Counted from the stretch's first letter, positions 31,820-42,095 are shown. The stretch is 46,025 bases of DNA from an uncultured Agathobacter sp. (GCA_945910395.1 CAMDYX010000018.1:1-46025); one strand, 5' to 3'. The notes: a model not told the origin generated them from the sequence alone. Program-made: numbers and translations.

Positions 31820-34800
31820 ATGTATTTAAAAAGTTTAGAGGTACATGGTTTTAAATCCTTTGCCAACAAAATCGTATTCGATTTTCACAATGGAATCACA
31901 GGTATCGTAGGACCAAACGGTAGTGGTAAGAGTAATGTAGCAGATGCCGTTCGCTGGGTATTAGGAGAGCAGAGCACAAAGCAGCTGCGTGGCTCCTCCA
32001 TGCAGGATGTTATTTTTGCCGGTACGGAAAACAGAAAACCATTGTCCTATGCATATGTTGCAATTACCCTGGATAACTCGGATCATCAGCTTGCGGTAGA
32101 CTATGAGGAAGTGACAATCGCAAGAAGATTATACCGCTCCGGTGAGAGTGAATACTTAATCAACGGAACTACCTGCCGTTTAAAGGAAGTAACGGAATTA
32201 TTCTATGATACCGGTATTGGTAAAGAGGGATATTCCATTATTGGACAGGGTCAGATTGACCGTATTTTAAGTGGTAAGCCGGAGGAACGCAGGGAGCTTT
32301 TTGATGAGGCAGCAGGTATTGTGAAGTACAAGAAGCGTAAGGCTACTGCACAGAAAAAGCTGGAAAGCGAGCAGGAAAATCTGGTTCGTGTCAATGATAT
32401 TCTTGCAGAATTGGAGCGTCAGGTGGGACCTCTGGAAAGACAGTCGGAGAAGGCAAAGATTTACCTGAAAAAGAAGGCAGATTTGAAAGAATACGATGTA
32501 AATATGTTCCTTCTGGAGGTAAACCGCATTGATACCCAACAAAAAGAGGTGGAAGGAAAGTATGCCATTGCCCAGGCCCAGCTGGACGAGACAAACGCTG
32601 CATATGAAAAAATCAAATCCGAATATGAGACCTTAGAGCAGAATATTGCCCAGATGGAAGAGCAGATCAATTCCATCCGGGAGAATATCAGCAATTCTAC
32701 GGTAAATAAACAGCGTCTGGAGAGCCAGATCAACATCTTAAATGAGCAGATTCATACGGCGGAAATGACCGATGAGCATTTGCAGAGCCGTTTGGATGCA
32801 ATCGATGCAGAAAAGGCAGAGCGCCTTTTAGCAAAGGGTGAATATGACGAAAAGAAGGCGGCTCTTGATGCTTCCATCGCTGAGGTGGAAGAGAAAAAGA
32901 AGGAAGCAGAAGAGGAGCTTGCTGCAATTACGGCTGAGATTTCCCGCTGTAATAACGGAATCGCAGAAGGCCAGACGGAGCTCTTTTCACTTCTGAACAA
33001 CAAGGCTTCCATAAAAGCGCGTCAGCAGAAATATGACACCATGTTGGAGCAGATCAACATCCGAAAAGCGGAGCTTACCAAGCGGCTTTTGGACCGGAAG
33101 ACAAAGGAAGCAGATCTTATGTCTGTTCTGGAGGGCTGTAAGAAGGAGCTTGCAGTCGTAAATGACAAGCTGGCAGAGTTAAAGAGCAAAGAAGAAGCGC
33201 TGATACAAAAGGATAAGGAATGGAAAAGTAAGCTTTTCGAGAATGAACAGAAGCTTGAAAAGGCACAGGAGGAATACCACAGAAAGCAGTCAAAATTAGA
33301 ATCACTTAAAAATATTGCGGAACGGTATGATGGATACGGAAACAGTATCAAAAAGGTCATGGAGCAGAAGGGGGAAAATCCGGGACTTCTTGGTGTTGTA
33401 TCTGATCTCATTCAGGTGGACAAGAAGTATGAAACTGCCATCGAGACTGCTCTTGGCGGAAATATCCAGAACATCGTTACGGAAGATGAAGATACGGCGA
33501 AGAAGATGATTGCTTTCCTAAAACAGAATCGTCTCGGCCGTGCAACGTTCCTTCCGCTTACCAGTGTAAGTGCAAGAGGTAATGGGAAAAATGAGGCAGC
33601 ATTGGGGGAACCCGGTGTGATCGGCCTTGCAAATGAGCTTGTAAAATGTGAGGCAAAGTATAACGAAGTGGCAGCTTATCTTCTTGGAAGAGTGCTTGTG
33701 GTAGATACGATTGATCACGCAATTGCGCTGGCAAAAAAGAATCATTACAGCTTACATATTGTAACATTAGAAGGAGAATACTTAAGTCCCGGAGGCTCTA
33801 TGACCGGTGGTGCATTTAAGAATTCCTCTAATCTGCTCGCAAGAAATCGTGAAATTGAGGAGATTGAGACCGAGATTTCAGAGCTTGAAAAGGTGCTTGC
33901 TGCTGCAAAGGACAGAAAGGAAGATATCTTAACGGCCCAGGCATTAGGGCAGGAAGAAATGGAGGAGTTAAAGACCATTCTTCAGGAACAGTACATTTTG
34001 CAGAATACGGCAAAGCTGAATGTAGAGCGTGCAAAGCAGCAGCAGGCAGAAAGTGAACATGTATTTTCAGGCCTAAAGAATGAGAGCAATGAGATTGAAC
34101 TGCAGCTTTCTGACATCAATCTGAATAAGCAGAAGATTTTGGATGAAATTGCCTATTCGAAGAAGCGCGAGGAAGAGATTGAAAAGGAGAAAAAAGAGTA
34201 CCAGAAAATCTTAGATGAGCAGAGCAAAAAAGAGGAAGCTGCAAAGGATAAGGTTTCAAAGGTTCTCCTGGAGCAGGCCAACTTAAGCCAGAGTGCAGGC
34301 TTTATTTTAGAGAATATCCAGCGTTTGAATCATGAAATTGAAAAGTTTGATACGGAAAGAAATGATTTGTTAGAAAACGCAAAGAATGCGAAGCTTGACG
34401 TTGAGAAGAAGAAGCAGGATATCGAGGAAATTCAAAAAACGATTGCTGCAAGCGATGATGTCTTCGTTAAGATGAACGAGGATTTAAAGGAGAATATCAA
34501 AAAGAAAGAAGAAATGTCTGCCGATTACAGAGGCTTTTTCCAGAAACAGGAGGAAATCTCAAAGCAGCAGAATGACCTGGATAAAGAAATTTTCCGATTG
34601 AATTCTCAGAGAGAAAAGTTAAAGGATGCAGCAGAATACCAGACAAACTATATGTGGGAAGAGTATGAGCTTACTCCCCACGCAGCAGAAGAGCTTCGCA
34701 AAGAGGAATATCAGGATCTTTCTGCATTAAAGAAAATGGTTGCCGAGGTAAAGGACGAAATTCGAAGGCTCGGAGACGTCAATGTAAATGCGATTGAGGA

Positions 34801-35380
34801 ATATAAAGAGGTATCCGAACGTTACACCTTCTTAAAGGGGCAGCATGACGATCTGGTGGAGGCGGAGCAGACCTTACTGGGAATTATTGCAGAACTGGAT
34901 ACCGGTATGCGAAATCAATTTACAGAGAAATTTGCCGAAATTCAGAAGGAGTTCGATAAGTCCTTTAAGCAGCTGTTCGGTGGAGGTCACGGCACCCTTG
35001 AGCTTGTGGAGGATGAAGATATCTTAGAGTGCGGAATCCGAATCATCGCACAGCCGCCGGGAAAGAAGCTTCAGAATATGATGCAGCTGTCCGGTGGAGA
35101 GAAGGCGCTTACTGCAATTGCGCTTTTATTTGCAATCCAGGCACTGAAGCCTTCCCCATTCTGTCTTTTGGATGAGATCGAGGCTGCGCTGGATGATTCA
35201 AATGTCGGACGCTTCGCATCCTACTTAAATAAACTGACCAAGAATACGCAGTTTATTGTCATCACACACAGACGTGGTACCATGACCGCAGCAGACCGTC
35301 TCTACGGTATTACCATGCAGGAGAAGGGGGTATCCACTCTGGTATCTGTGAACCTCATCGAAAATGATTTAACGGAATAA
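31820..35380 (+). CDS. smc: Chromosome segregation protein SMC
   Basis: A 1186-residue ATPase of the condensin complex that compacts and separates chromosomes. Walker [17 protein letters not shown] is near residue 31, followed by two long coiled coils (about 170-500 and 680-1000) around a hinge near 515-670 that ends in [11 protein letters not shown]. The C-terminal head has the ABC signature [10 protein letters not shown] near 1091 and Walker [13 protein letters not shown] near 1114. The kleisin partners ScpA and ScpB are not in the window. It is in the usual rnc-smc-ftsY order, but repeat R7 splits smc from ftsY. Confidence 0.98.
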   Translation: MYLKSLEVHGFKSFANKIVFDFHNGITGIVGPNGSGKSNVADAVRWVLGEQSTKQLRGSSMQDVIFAGTENRKPLSYAYVAITLDNSDHQLAVDYEEVTIARRLYRSGESEYLINGTTCRLKEVTELFYDTGIGKEGYSIIGQGQIDRILSGKPEERRELFDEAAGIVKYKKRKATAQKKLESEQENLVRVNDILAELERQVGPLERQSEKAKIYLKKKADLKEYDVNMFLLEVNRIDTQQKEVEGKYAIAQAQLDETNAAYEKIKSEYETLEQNIAQMEEQINSIRENISNSTVNKQRLESQINILNEQIHTAEMTDEHLQSRLDAIDAEKAERLLAKGEYDEKKAALDASIAEVEEKKKEAEEELAAITAEISRCNNGIAEGQTELFSLLNNKASIKARQQKYDTMLEQINIRKAELTKRLLDRKTKEADLMSVLEGCKKELAVVNDKLAELKSKEEALIQKDKEWKSKLFENEQKLEKAQEEYHRKQSKLESLKNIAERYDGYGNSIKKVMEQKGENPGLLGVVSDLIQVDKKYETAIETALGGNIQNIVTEDEDTAKKMIAFLKQNRLGRATFLPLTSVSARGNGKNEAALGEPGVIGLANELVKCEAKYNEVAAYLLGRVLVVDTIDHAIALAKKNHYSLHIVTLEGEYLSPGGSMTGGAFKNSSNLLARNREIEEIETEISELEKVLAAAKDRKEDILTAQALGQEEMEELKTILQEQYILQNTAKLNVERAKQQQAESEHVFSGLKNESNEIELQLSDINLNKQKILDEIAYSKKREEEIEKEKKEYQKILDEQSKKEEAAKDKVSKVLLEQANLSQSAGFILENIQRLNHEIEKFDTERNDLLENAKNAKLDVEKKKQDIEEIQKTIAASDDVFVKMNEDLKENIKKKEEMSADYRGFFQKQEEISKQQNDLDKEIFRLNSQREKLKDAAEYQTNYMWEEYELTPHAAEELRKEEYQDLSALKKMVAEVKDEIRRLGDVNVNAIEEYKEVSERYTFLKGQHDDLVEAEQTLLGIIAELDTGMRNQFTEKFAEIQKEFDKSFKQLFGGGHGTLELVEDEDILECGIRIIAQPPGKKLQNMMQLSGGEKALTAIALLFAIQALKPSPFCLLDEIEAALDDSNVGRFASYLNKLTKNTQFIVITHRRGTMTAADRLYGITMQEKGVSTLVSVNLIENDLTE

Positions 35381-35385
35381 TAAGA

Positions 35386-35575
35386 ATTTTCTCACTTTTT
35401 ATAATCGTGTGTCTGAATGAATTTGCATATTCTATTGCAGACACGCTTTCGCTTGGGACAGAACGTAGCGGTACTAAATTCGCAATGAATTGCTCATTAA
35501 GTACCGACGTTCCTTTACAGTCTGCAATTAGAATAGTCAAATTCATTCCTGAACACACATAAAAAGTGAGAAAAT
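35386..35575 (+). repeat. Large intergenic palindrome, copy R7 (complete, diverged)
   Basis: Outer arms ATTTTCTCACTTTTTAT (35386-35402) and ATAAAAAGTGAGAAAAT (35559-35575) are perfectly complementary and unrelated in sequence to the outer arms of other copies. The middle arms are TATTCTATTGCAGAC/GTCTGCAATTAGAATA and the inner ones GAACGTAGCGGTAC/GTACCGACGTTC; both differ from the family and both still pair. It fills the smc-ftsY gap together with the mini-palindrome at 35591. Confidence 0.92.
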
Positions 35576-35590
35576 ATATCATTTCGTATA

Positions 35591-35633
35591 TGGGCTCTCA
35601 AAAATGAATATGCAAATTCATTTGAGGAGCCCA
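35591..35633 (+). repeat. Mini-palindrome sharing the AATTTGCATATTC core
   Basis: A 43-nt near-palindrome: TGGGCTCTCAAAAATGAATA followed by TGCAAATTCATTTGAGGAGC and CCA. The core ATGAATATGCAAATTCAT resembles the arm tip of the R-family. No T-run follows, so it is not a standard terminator. It lies 45 nt upstream of ftsY. Confidence 0.8.
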
Positions 35634-35677
35634 AACTTGAAAAAGATAGAATATTTTAAGGAAAGTGAGAAAAATAC

Positions 35678-36664
35678 ATGAGCCTTGAATTGGAGAATGA
35701 AGTTTTAGAGGAGAATAAGACTGAGAAAAAGGGATTTTTCAAGAGGTTGGTGGAAGGATTGACCAAGACCAGAAACAACATTGTTTCCGGAATTGATGCT
35801 GTTTTTGGCGGTTTTTCTCATATCGATGAGGGGTTTTATGAGGAGCTGGAGGAAATCCTGATTATGGCAGACCTGGGGGTGAAGGCTACGGAAAGCATTC
35901 TGGATTCCCTTCGGGACAAGGTAAAGGAAAACCATATTAAGGAGCCGGCCGACTGCAAACAGCTTCTGATTGACAGTATCAGGGAACAGATGCAGGTGGA
36001 GGAAGCCGCTTATCGTTTTGAAAATGAAAAATCCGTTGTGCTCGTCATTGGTGTCAATGGTGTAGGAAAGACGACTACGGTGGGAAAGCTTGCAGGAAAG
36101 CTGGCAAAGCAGGGAAAAAAGGTGGTTCTTGCAGGTGCTGACACCTTCCGTGCGGCGGCAACCGATCAGCTGAAGGAGTGGGCAAACCGGGCCAATGTAG
36201 ATATGATCGGCGGAACAGAAGGCGCAGATCCGGGATCTGTGGTTTATGATGCTACTGCGGCAGCGAAGGCACGAAATGCAGACGTACTTCTTGTAGATAC
36301 TGCCGGACGTCTTCACAACAAAAAGAATCTGATGAATGAGCTTGGCAAAATCAATCGTATCCTAGAGAAGGAATACCCCGATGCATACCGTGAGACCTTA
36401 GTGGTGCTTGATGCTACCACAGGACAGAATGCGCTGGTGCAGGCAAAGGAATTTTCCGAGGTCGCAAAAATTACAGGTATAGTTCTTACCAAAATGGATG
36501 GAACCGCAAAGGGCGGAATTGCTGTTGCAATCCAGTCGGAGCTGTCGGTTCCTGTCAAATATATTGGTGTAGGTGAGACCATCGATGATCTTTCCAAATT
36601 TGATCCGGATGAGTTTGTAAATGCACTTTTTGATATCAAGAAAGAAGGAGAAGAAGCATGTTGA
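35678..36664 (+). CDS. ftsY: Signal recognition particle receptor FtsY
   Basis: Membrane-associated GTPase that receives SRP-ribosome complexes. The 328-residue protein has a short N-terminal acidic region, the N domain (FFKRLVEGLTKTRNNIVSGI), and the G domain with Walker A GVNGVGKTTTVGKLA near residue 126, DTAGRLHNKKNLM near 207, TKMDGTAKGG near 270 and GVGETIDDLSKFDPDEF at the end. The short N-terminus is usual in Gram-positives. Its last 7 nt overlap the start of the threonine ammonia-lyase gene. Its partner ffh is 3.7 kb downstream. Confidence 0.97.
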   Translation: MSLELENEVLEENKTEKKGFFKRLVEGLTKTRNNIVSGIDAVFGGFSHIDEGFYEELEEILIMADLGVKATESILDSLRDKVKENHIKEPADCKQLLIDSIREQMQVEEAAYRFENEKSVVLVIGVNGVGKTTTVGKLAGKLAKQGKKVVLAGADTFRAAATDQLKEWANRANVDMIGGTEGADPGSVVYDATAAAKARNADVLLVDTAGRLHNKKNLMNELGKINRILEKEYPDAYRETLVVLDATTGQNALVQAKEFSEVAKITGIVLTKMDGTAKGGIAVAIQSELSVPVKYIGVGETIDDLSKFDPDEFVNALFDIKKEGEEAC

Positions 36665-37869
36665 CTTTAGACGAATTCGAAGAAGCAAGCGAAAAGGTAA
36701 AGGAAGTCACATTAGAGACAAAGCTGGTTTACAGCGATTTCTTAAGTTCACAGACAGGAAACAAGGTATATTTAAAACCGGAAAACATGCAGTTTACCGG
36801 AGCATATAAGGTTCGTGGTGCCTATTATAAGATCAGCACCCTTACAGAGGAGGAAAGGGAGAGGGGACTGATCACAGCCTCCGCTGGAAACCATGCCCAG
36901 GGTGTTGCCTATGCGGCAAAATGTTATGGCTGTAAGGCTGTCATCGTAATGCCGACCACAACACCGCTGATCAAGGTAAACCGCACCAAGGGCTACGGCG
37001 CACAGGTCATCCTTCATGGGGATGTGTATGACGAGGCCTGCGCATATGCATTGGAGTTGGCAGAAAAGGAGGGATATACCTTTATTCATCCCTTTGATGA
37101 TCTTGCTGTGGCAACGGGGCAGGGAACTATTGCCATGGAGATCTTTAAAGAGCTTCCATTGGTGGAATACATTCTTGTTCCGATTGGCGGCGGCGGACTT
37201 GCAACAGGTGTATCGACCCTTGCAAAATTATTGAATCCTAAAATTAAGGTAATCGGAGTAGAGCCGGCAGGAGCAAACTGTATGCAGGCATCCTTTGCTG
37301 CGGGAAAAGTAACGACACTTCCAAGCGTAAGCACTATCGCTGACGGCACTGCGGTTAAGACACCGGGAAGCAAGATTTTCCCATATATTCAGAAAAACCT
37401 AGACGACATCATCACGGTTGAGGATGATGAGCTGGTCGTAGCTTTTCTGGATATGGTGGAAAATCACAAGATGGTCGTAGAAAACTCCGGACTTCTTACG
37501 GTGGCTGCATTAAAGCATTTGGATATTACAGATAAGAGAGTAGTATCCATTTTAAGCGGTGGAAATATGGATGTCATTACCATGTCCTCCGTTGTACAGC
37601 AGGGACTGATTTTCAGAGATCGTATTTTTACCGTATCGGTTCTTCTTCCGGATAAGCCGGGAGAGCTTGCAAAGGTTTCCTCTACCCTTGCAAAGGAGCA
37701 GGGAAATGTCATTAAGCTGGAGCATAATCAGTTTGTCTCTACCAACCGCAGTGCAGCAGTAGAGCTTCGCATAACCTTAGAGTGCTTTGGGACCGACCAC
37801 AAGAAGCAGATCCTAAAAGCACTGGAAAAGGCGGGATATCAGCCAAAGGTAGTAAGAACCGCAATCTAA
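36658..37869 (+). CDS. ilvA: Threonine ammonia-lyase (threonine dehydratase)
   Basis: PLP enzyme converting threonine to 2-oxobutyrate, which feeds isoleucine synthesis or propionate fermentation. The 403-residue protein has the PLP-lysine region MQFTGAYKVRGAYYK (Lys near residue 51), SAGNHAQGVAYAAK, the glycine-rich VPIGGGGLATG, and a C-terminal ACT domain from about residue 320 (FTVSVLLPDKPGELAKVSST). This length with one ACT-like domain is the common clostridial form; by eye one cannot say whether it is biosynthetic or catabolic. The ATG overlaps the ftsY stop (ATGTTGA), so translation is coupled. Confidence 0.92.
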   Translation: MLTLDEFEEASEKVKEVTLETKLVYSDFLSSQTGNKVYLKPENMQFTGAYKVRGAYYKISTLTEEERERGLITASAGNHAQGVAYAAKCYGCKAVIVMPTTTPLIKVNRTKGYGAQVILHGDVYDEACAYALELAEKEGYTFIHPFDDLAVATGQGTIAMEIFKELPLVEYILVPIGGGGLATGVSTLAKLLNPKIKVIGVEPAGANCMQASFAAGKVTTLPSVSTIADGTAVKTPGSKIFPYIQKNLDDIITVEDDELVVAFLDMVENHKMVVENSGLLTVAALKHLDITDKRVVSILSGGNMDVITMSSVVQQGLIFRDRIFTVSVLLPDKPGELAKVSSTLAKEQGNVIKLEHNQFVSTNRSAAVELRITLECFGTDHKKQILKALEKAGYQPKVVRTAI

Positions 37870-37892
37870 TATATAAAAGGAGAACAGAGTAC

Positions 37893-38792
37893 ATGGAATC
37901 TATGAAGGATTATGAAAAAGAACTGGAGCGTTCTTTTCGCAAAATAGGTGAGGGGGATATTCTCACAGGAACCGTTATTGCGGTGTCTGAGGAAGAGGTT
38001 ACGTTAGACTTAAATTATTACACCCAGGGTATTATCAAAGTGGAAAATTTAAGCAACGAGCCGGATTTTGATGTGTTTGCAAATATTTTTCCGGGAGACG
38101 TAATAGAAGCAACTGTTGTAAGAACAGACGATGGAAATGGAAATATTGAGCTTTCCAAGAAGGAAGCAAACGATATCTTATCCTGGGATAAGTTTAAAGA
38201 GATGATGGATAATGATACGGTGGTAAAGGTGAAGGTCAAAGAAGCCGTAAACGGTGGAGTGGTAGCTTACTTAGAAGGAATTCGCGGCTTCATTCCGGCT
38301 TCACAGATCGCGTTAGACTACGTGGAAGACACAAGCGCATGGGTTGGAAAGGAAATAGAGGCAAAAATCATTACCGCTGACCGCAAAAACGAAAAACTGG
38401 TATTATCCGGAAAAGCAGTTGCCAGAGAAAGGGAAGAAGAGGACAGAAATCACAAGATTTCCATGCTTGTTCCAGGCAGCGTTTTAGAAGGAACTGTTGA
38501 AAGCATTATGCCTTATGGCGCCTTTGTAAGTCTTGGAAACGGACTGAGTGGGTTGGTTCACATTTCACAAATCTGCCAGAAGAGAATTTCATCTCCTCAT
38601 GAGGTATTAAAAGAAGGACAGAAGGTCAAGGTAAAGATTTTAAACACCAACGACAATAAGATTTCCCTCAGTATGAAAGCGCTTGAGGAAGAGATGGTGG
38701 ACACTAAGACCGCAGGGGAAGTGGAAGAATATATCTCGAATGAGACTGCGGGAACAAGCCTTGGGGATTTGCTGTCAAAATTCAAATTCTAG
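37893..38792 (+). CDS. S1 RNA-binding domain protein (short RpsA-like)
   Basis: A 299-residue protein made of three S1 domains: [18 protein letters not shown] (about 20-90), [20 protein letters not shown] (about 105-180) and [20 protein letters not shown] (about 195-270). The third ends in [12 protein letters not shown] and is the most canonical. It resembles the short S1-like proteins of Firmicutes, which bind mRNA but need not be true ribosomal S1. The ATG at 37893 has AAAAGGAG upstream; the long upstream frame extension lies inside ilvA and is not real. It follows ilvA by 23 nt. Confidence 0.9.
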   Translation: MESMKDYEKELERSFRKIGEGDILTGTVIAVSEEEVTLDLNYYTQGIIKVENLSNEPDFDVFANIFPGDVIEATVVRTDDGNGNIELSKKEANDILSWDKFKEMMDNDTVVKVKVKEAVNGGVVAYLEGIRGFIPASQIALDYVEDTSAWVGKEIEAKIITADRKNEKLVLSGKAVAREREEEDRNHKISMLVPGSVLEGTVESIMPYGAFVSLGNGLSGLVHISQICQKRISSPHEVLKEGQKVKVKILNTNDNKISLSMKALEEEMVDTKTAGEVEEYISNETAGTSLGDLLSKFKF

Positions 38793-38821
38793 CATTCCAA
38801 TCTGGCGTAGGAGAATGTAGT

Positions 38822-39166
38822 ATGGATGAAAAGTTAAAACAGGCATATCTGTATGATTTTTACGGTGAAATGTTAAATGACCATCAACGCCGGATTTATG
38901 AAGATTTTGTATTTAATGATCTGTCCCTTGGGGAGATCGCTTCGGAGGAAGGAATCAGTAGACAGGGTGTTGCTGATATGGTCAAGCGATGCGAAAAGAA
39001 ATTGTTGGCTTATGAAGAAATGCTTCATCTGGTTGAAAAGTTCGTATCTGTCAAAAATGATGTAGAAAGAATTCACTCATTAACAGAGGAGTTTAAGACA
39101 ACGAAAAATGAAGAACTGATTGAGACCATTGAGGCAATTTCAACCGATATACTAAAGGTAATGTAA
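38822..39166 (+). CDS. ylxM: YlxM-type SRP-associated DNA-binding protein
   Basis: A 114-residue UPF0122 protein with a sigma-70 region 4-like helix-turn-helix: [20 protein letters not shown], then [20 protein letters not shown]. YlxM proteins are encoded next to ffh and in Streptococcus modulate SRP function. Here it is separated from ffh by ydcF and the R8 element. The stop codon touches the ydcF start codon. Confidence 0.93.
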   Translation: MDEKLKQAYLYDFYGEMLNDHQRRIYEDFVFNDLSLGEIASEEGISRQGVADMVKRCEKKLLAYEEMLHLVEKFVSVKNDVERIHSLTEEFKTTKNEELIETIEAISTDILKVM

Positions 39167-39919
39167 ATGAAAAAGAGAATGCTTTTGTGGGGGCTGTGCG
39201 CCATACTATCAATCTTATATGCAATAAATTTAAAGAGCTTGAATACCGGAACGAACTTTTATCTTGTGTGGCTTGCGCTGGGATTTGCCTTTTTATTTTT
39301 CGGGCTTGCGGCAAGGCTTGAATTATGGAAGATGCTTCCGAAAATATTGCGCAGAATCATAACCATTCTGGTAGTCATTGGCGTAGCTGTATTTTTAATT
39401 ACCGAGGGCTTTGTCCTTAGCGGATTTGGCGCAAAAGGGAAAACGGATCTTGACTACATTATTGTGCTTGGTGCACAGGTGTACGAAAATGGGCCAAGTC
39501 CGGTGCTAAAATACCGACTAGATACAGCGGTGGATTATCTGAAAGAAAACCCGGATACTGTTTGTATTGTTTCCGGTGGTCAGGGGAAAAATGAACCTTT
39601 TTCCGAGGCAAAAGGAATGGCGGATTATCTGATGGAACAGGGAATTGATGAAAATCGGATTATCCGGGAAGACCAGTCAAAGAATACAATTGCAAATATC
39701 AGAAACAGCATGCAGTATATCGACAGCGCAAATGATACAGTAGGAATCGTAACGAATAATTTTCACGTGTTTCGGGCAACCGGAATCGCAAAAAAGCAGG
39801 GAATCGCACAGGTCTGTGGAATTTCAGCAAAGACCAATATCCTTTATGTGCCCAATAATATGTTTCGTGAATTCTTTGGGGTGTGGAAGGATACCTTGTT
39901 TGGAAATATGAAGTGGTAG
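39167..39919 (+). CDS. YdcF family membrane protein (DUF218/SanA-like)
   Basis: A 250-residue protein with three N-terminal hydrophobic segments (LLWGLCAILSILYAI, FYLVWLALGFAFLFFGLA, IITILVVIGVAVFLITEG) and a C-terminal DUF218 domain: DYIIVLGAQVYENGPSPVL, CIVSGGQGKNEPFSEAKGMA, NTIANIRNSMQYI, IVTNNFHVFRATGIAKKQG. Relatives affect envelope permeability or lipid-carrier cycling, with no defined reaction here. It starts directly after the ylxM stop and looks inserted into the ylxM-ffh pair. Confidence 0.88.
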   Translation: MKKRMLLWGLCAILSILYAINLKSLNTGTNFYLVWLALGFAFLFFGLAARLELWKMLPKILRRIITILVVIGVAVFLITEGFVLSGFGAKGKTDLDYIIVLGAQVYENGPSPVLKYRLDTAVDYLKENPDTVCIVSGGQGKNEPFSEAKGMADYLMEQGIDENRIIREDQSKNTIANIRNSMQYIDSANDTVGIVTNNFHVFRATGIAKKQGIAQVCGISAKTNILYVPNNMFREFFGVWKDTLFGNMKW

Positions 39920-39940
39920 GAAATAGCGGCTGAAAAATAA

Positions 39941-40312
39941 ATCCCATTTCGGAAAAGTGTTCCCGAATGAATTTGCATATTTGAACCAGAAATGTGAGAT
40001 TTGGCAAGATTTGTGGTTCTAGAACTGCCGTATACCTAAAATCTTTGAAAAACAGCTTCAAATTGCGGCTTTTTCGTGCGAATTGTATTATTTTTTAGAG
40101 AGAATTTCGCTGTCTACCTAATATTTGCAATTTTTTAGGTACAGGCTAAATTTGATCCGGCGAAAACATACAATCGACCATAAAAAGCGCTTAAAATGTC
40201 GCTTTTTGCATAAATTTTAGGTACCAGAAGAAAATCAATCAGCGAAATAATACAATTTACCAAACTAGCATGAAGTGAAATTCATTTTCACGAACACAAT
40301 TCCGAAAAGGGA
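39941..40312 (+). repeat. Large intergenic palindrome, copy R8 (core replaced)
   Basis: Left arm ATCCCATTTCGGAAAAGTGT plus TCCCGAATGAATTTGC (39941-39991) and right arm tip AATTCATTTTCACGAACACA, then ATTCCGAAAAGGGA (to 40312), still pair. The usual AAAAAGCGTAGCGGTAC core is missing and about 285 nt of unrelated sequence replaces it. No gene is visible in the 492-nt gap 39920-40411. Confidence 0.85.
40033..40257 (+). repeat. Structured insert inside R8 with its own inverted repeats
   Basis: AATTGTATTATTT (40081-40093) is exactly complementary to AAATAATACAATT (40245-40257); ATTTCGCTG (40104-40112) to CAGCGAAAT (40240-40248); TACCTAATATTTGC (40115-40128) pairs with GCATAAATTTTAGGTA (40208-40223); AAAAAGCG (40182-40189) with CGCTTTTT (40200-40207). 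TACCTAA/TTAGGTA occurs four times in all (40033, 40115, 40135, 40217). Confidence 0.75.
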
Positions 40313-40328
40313 GAAAAAAATATTTTGT

Positions 40329-40375
40329 GGTGTCAAGAAAAAATACTTGACACCTATTTTTATATATGATAATCT
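40329..40375 (+). promoter_or_regulatory. Inverted repeat with -35 box, upstream of ffh
   Basis: GGTGTCAAG (40329-40337) and CTTGACACC (40346-40354) are exact complements 8 nt apart. The right arm contains TTGACA (40347-40352), a perfect -35. A -10 is less clear: TAATCT at 17-nt spacing or GATAAT at 15. A TATTTTTATAT run follows the hairpin, so it might also end incoming transcription. Confidence 0.55.
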
Positions 40376-40411
40376 AACCAAGGTCACAAAATGTGCGAAG
40401 GAAGGGCGAAC

Positions 40412-41782
40412 ATGGCATTTGATAGCTTATCAGAAAAACTTCAGAACGTGTTTAAGAATCTTCGCAGTAAAGGAAGACTGACGGAGGATGATGTTAAGAC
40501 TGCCTTAAAGGAGGTCAAGATGGCACTCCTCGAAGCGGATGTAAACTTCCGTGTCGTTAAGCAGTTCACAAAGGATGTACAGGAACGGGCAATCGGACAG
40601 GATGTCATGAACGGCTTAAATCCCGGTCAGATGGTCATCAAGATTGTAAATGAAGAGATGGTCAAGCTGATGGGATCAGAGACCACCGAGATTGCGTTTC
40701 GTCCGGGAAAAGAGCTTACCGTCATTATGATGGTTGGTCTTCAGGGTGCAGGTAAGACCACCACCACAGCAAAGATCGCAGGAAAGCTCAAGCTGAAAGG
40801 AAAGAAAACACTTCTTGCAGCTTGTGACGTGTACAGGCCGGCGGCCATTGAACAATTACAGATCAATGGAGAAAAGCAGGGGGTAGAAGTATTTTCCCTT
40901 GGAGATAAAGAAAAGCCGGAGAATATTGCAAAGGCTGCGATGGAATATGCCAGAAAGCAGGAGTTTAACGTCCTGATTATTGATACTGCCGGTCGTCTTC
41001 ATGTAGATGAGGACATGATGGCAGAGCTTGTAAAAATCAAAGAAGCCGTAGATGTGTTCCAGACGATTCTGGTAGTGGATGCCATGACAGGACAGGATGC
41101 AGTCAATGTGGCAAGTACCTTTGATGAAAAGATTGGAATTGACGGGGTTGTACTTACCAAGTTAGATGGTGACACCAGAGGCGGTGCAGCTCTTTCTATA
41201 CGTGCCGTAACCGGAAAACCAATTCTTTATGCAGGTATGGGTGAGAAGCTTTCAGATCTGGAGCAGTTTTATCCGGACCGTATGGCGAGCAGAATTCTTG
41301 GTATGGGCGATGTTCTTACCATGATTGAGAAGGCTCAGGAGAATATCGACGAAGAGAAGGCAAAAGCACTTGAGCAGAAGATGCGAAAGAATGAGTTTGA
41401 CTTTGAGATGTATCTTGATTCCATGAGCCAGATGAAGAAAATGGGCGGTCTTTCCAGCATGATGGGAATGATGCCGGGGCTTGGACTTGGCGGCGGAAAA
41501 ATGCCGGATATCGATACCGATGCGGCAGAAAAGCAGATGGCAAGAACCGAAGCAATTATTTATTCGATGACGCCTCAGGAGAGACGGAATCCAAACATTA
41601 TGAATCCGAGCCGGAAGCAGCGTATTGCAAAGGGCGCAGGAGTTGATATTTCAGAGGTAAACCGTCTGATCAAGCAGTTTGAACAGATGAAGAAGCTGAT
41701 GAAGCAGATGCCGGGAATGATGGGCGGCAAGAAGGGCCGTCGCGGAGGCATGGGTGGAATATTCAAAGGACTTCCTTTTTAG
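40412..41782 (+). CDS. ffh: Signal recognition particle protein Ffh
   Basis: SRP54-type GTPase that binds signal sequences and 4.5S/6S-like SRP RNA. The 456-residue protein has the N domain (FDSLSEKLQNVFKNLRSKG), Walker A GLQGAGKTTTTAKIAGKL near residue 108, DTAGRLHVDEDMM near 191, TKLDGDTRGGAALSI near 249, and from about 300 the Met-rich M domain (MKKMGGLSSMMGMMPGLG, then NPNIMNPSRKQRIAKGAG). The ATG at 40412 has AAGGAAGGG upstream and matches the family start. The SRP RNA gene is not in the window. Confidence 0.97.
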   Translation: MAFDSLSEKLQNVFKNLRSKGRLTEDDVKTALKEVKMALLEADVNFRVVKQFTKDVQERAIGQDVMNGLNPGQMVIKIVNEEMVKLMGSETTEIAFRPGKELTVIMMVGLQGAGKTTTTAKIAGKLKLKGKKTLLAACDVYRPAAIEQLQINGEKQGVEVFSLGDKEKPENIAKAAMEYARKQEFNVLIIDTAGRLHVDEDMMAELVKIKEAVDVFQTILVVDAMTGQDAVNVASTFDEKIGIDGVVLTKLDGDTRGGAALSIRAVTGKPILYAGMGEKLSDLEQFYPDRMASRILGMGDVLTMIEKAQENIDEEKAKALEQKMRKNEFDFEMYLDSMSQMKKMGGLSSMMGMMPGLGLGGGKMPDIDTDAAEKQMARTEAIIYSMTPQERRNPNIMNPSRKQRIAKGAGVDISEVNRLIKQFEQMKKLMKQMPGMMGGKKGRRGGMGGIFKGLPF

Positions 41783-41830
41783 TCCTTTTGAATGATAAAT
41801 CAAACAAATATTTCAAGGAGGTGAAATGAC

Positions 41831-42076
41831 ATGGCAGTAAAGATCAGATTAAGAAGAATGGGACAGAAGAAGGCTCCTTTCTATAGAATTATCGTAGCAG
41901 ATTCCAGATCCCCAAGAGATGGAAGATGCATCGAGGAGATCGGAACTTATGATCCAACAAAGAATCCTACTGAATATCATGTAAATGAAGAGTTAGCAAA
42001 GAAGTGGTTAGCTAATGGCGCACAGCCAACGGAAACCGTTGCTAAGATTTTCAAGAACGCTGGTATTGAGAAATAG
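41831..42076 (+). CDS. rpsP: 30S ribosomal protein S16
   Basis: An 81-residue ribosomal protein starting [20 protein letters not shown], then [10 protein letters not shown] and [10 protein letters not shown], all conserved. AAGGAGGTGAAATGAC gives a strong ribosome binding site. It lies 48 nt after ffh in the standard ffh-rpsP-KH-rimM-trmD-rplS order. Confidence 0.98.
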   Translation: MAVKIRLRRMGQKKAPFYRIIVADSRSPRDGRCIEEIGTYDPTKNPTEYHVNEELAKKWLANGAQPTETVAKIFKNAGIEK

Positions 42077-42095
42077 GATTTGTGGGGTGAACGTA

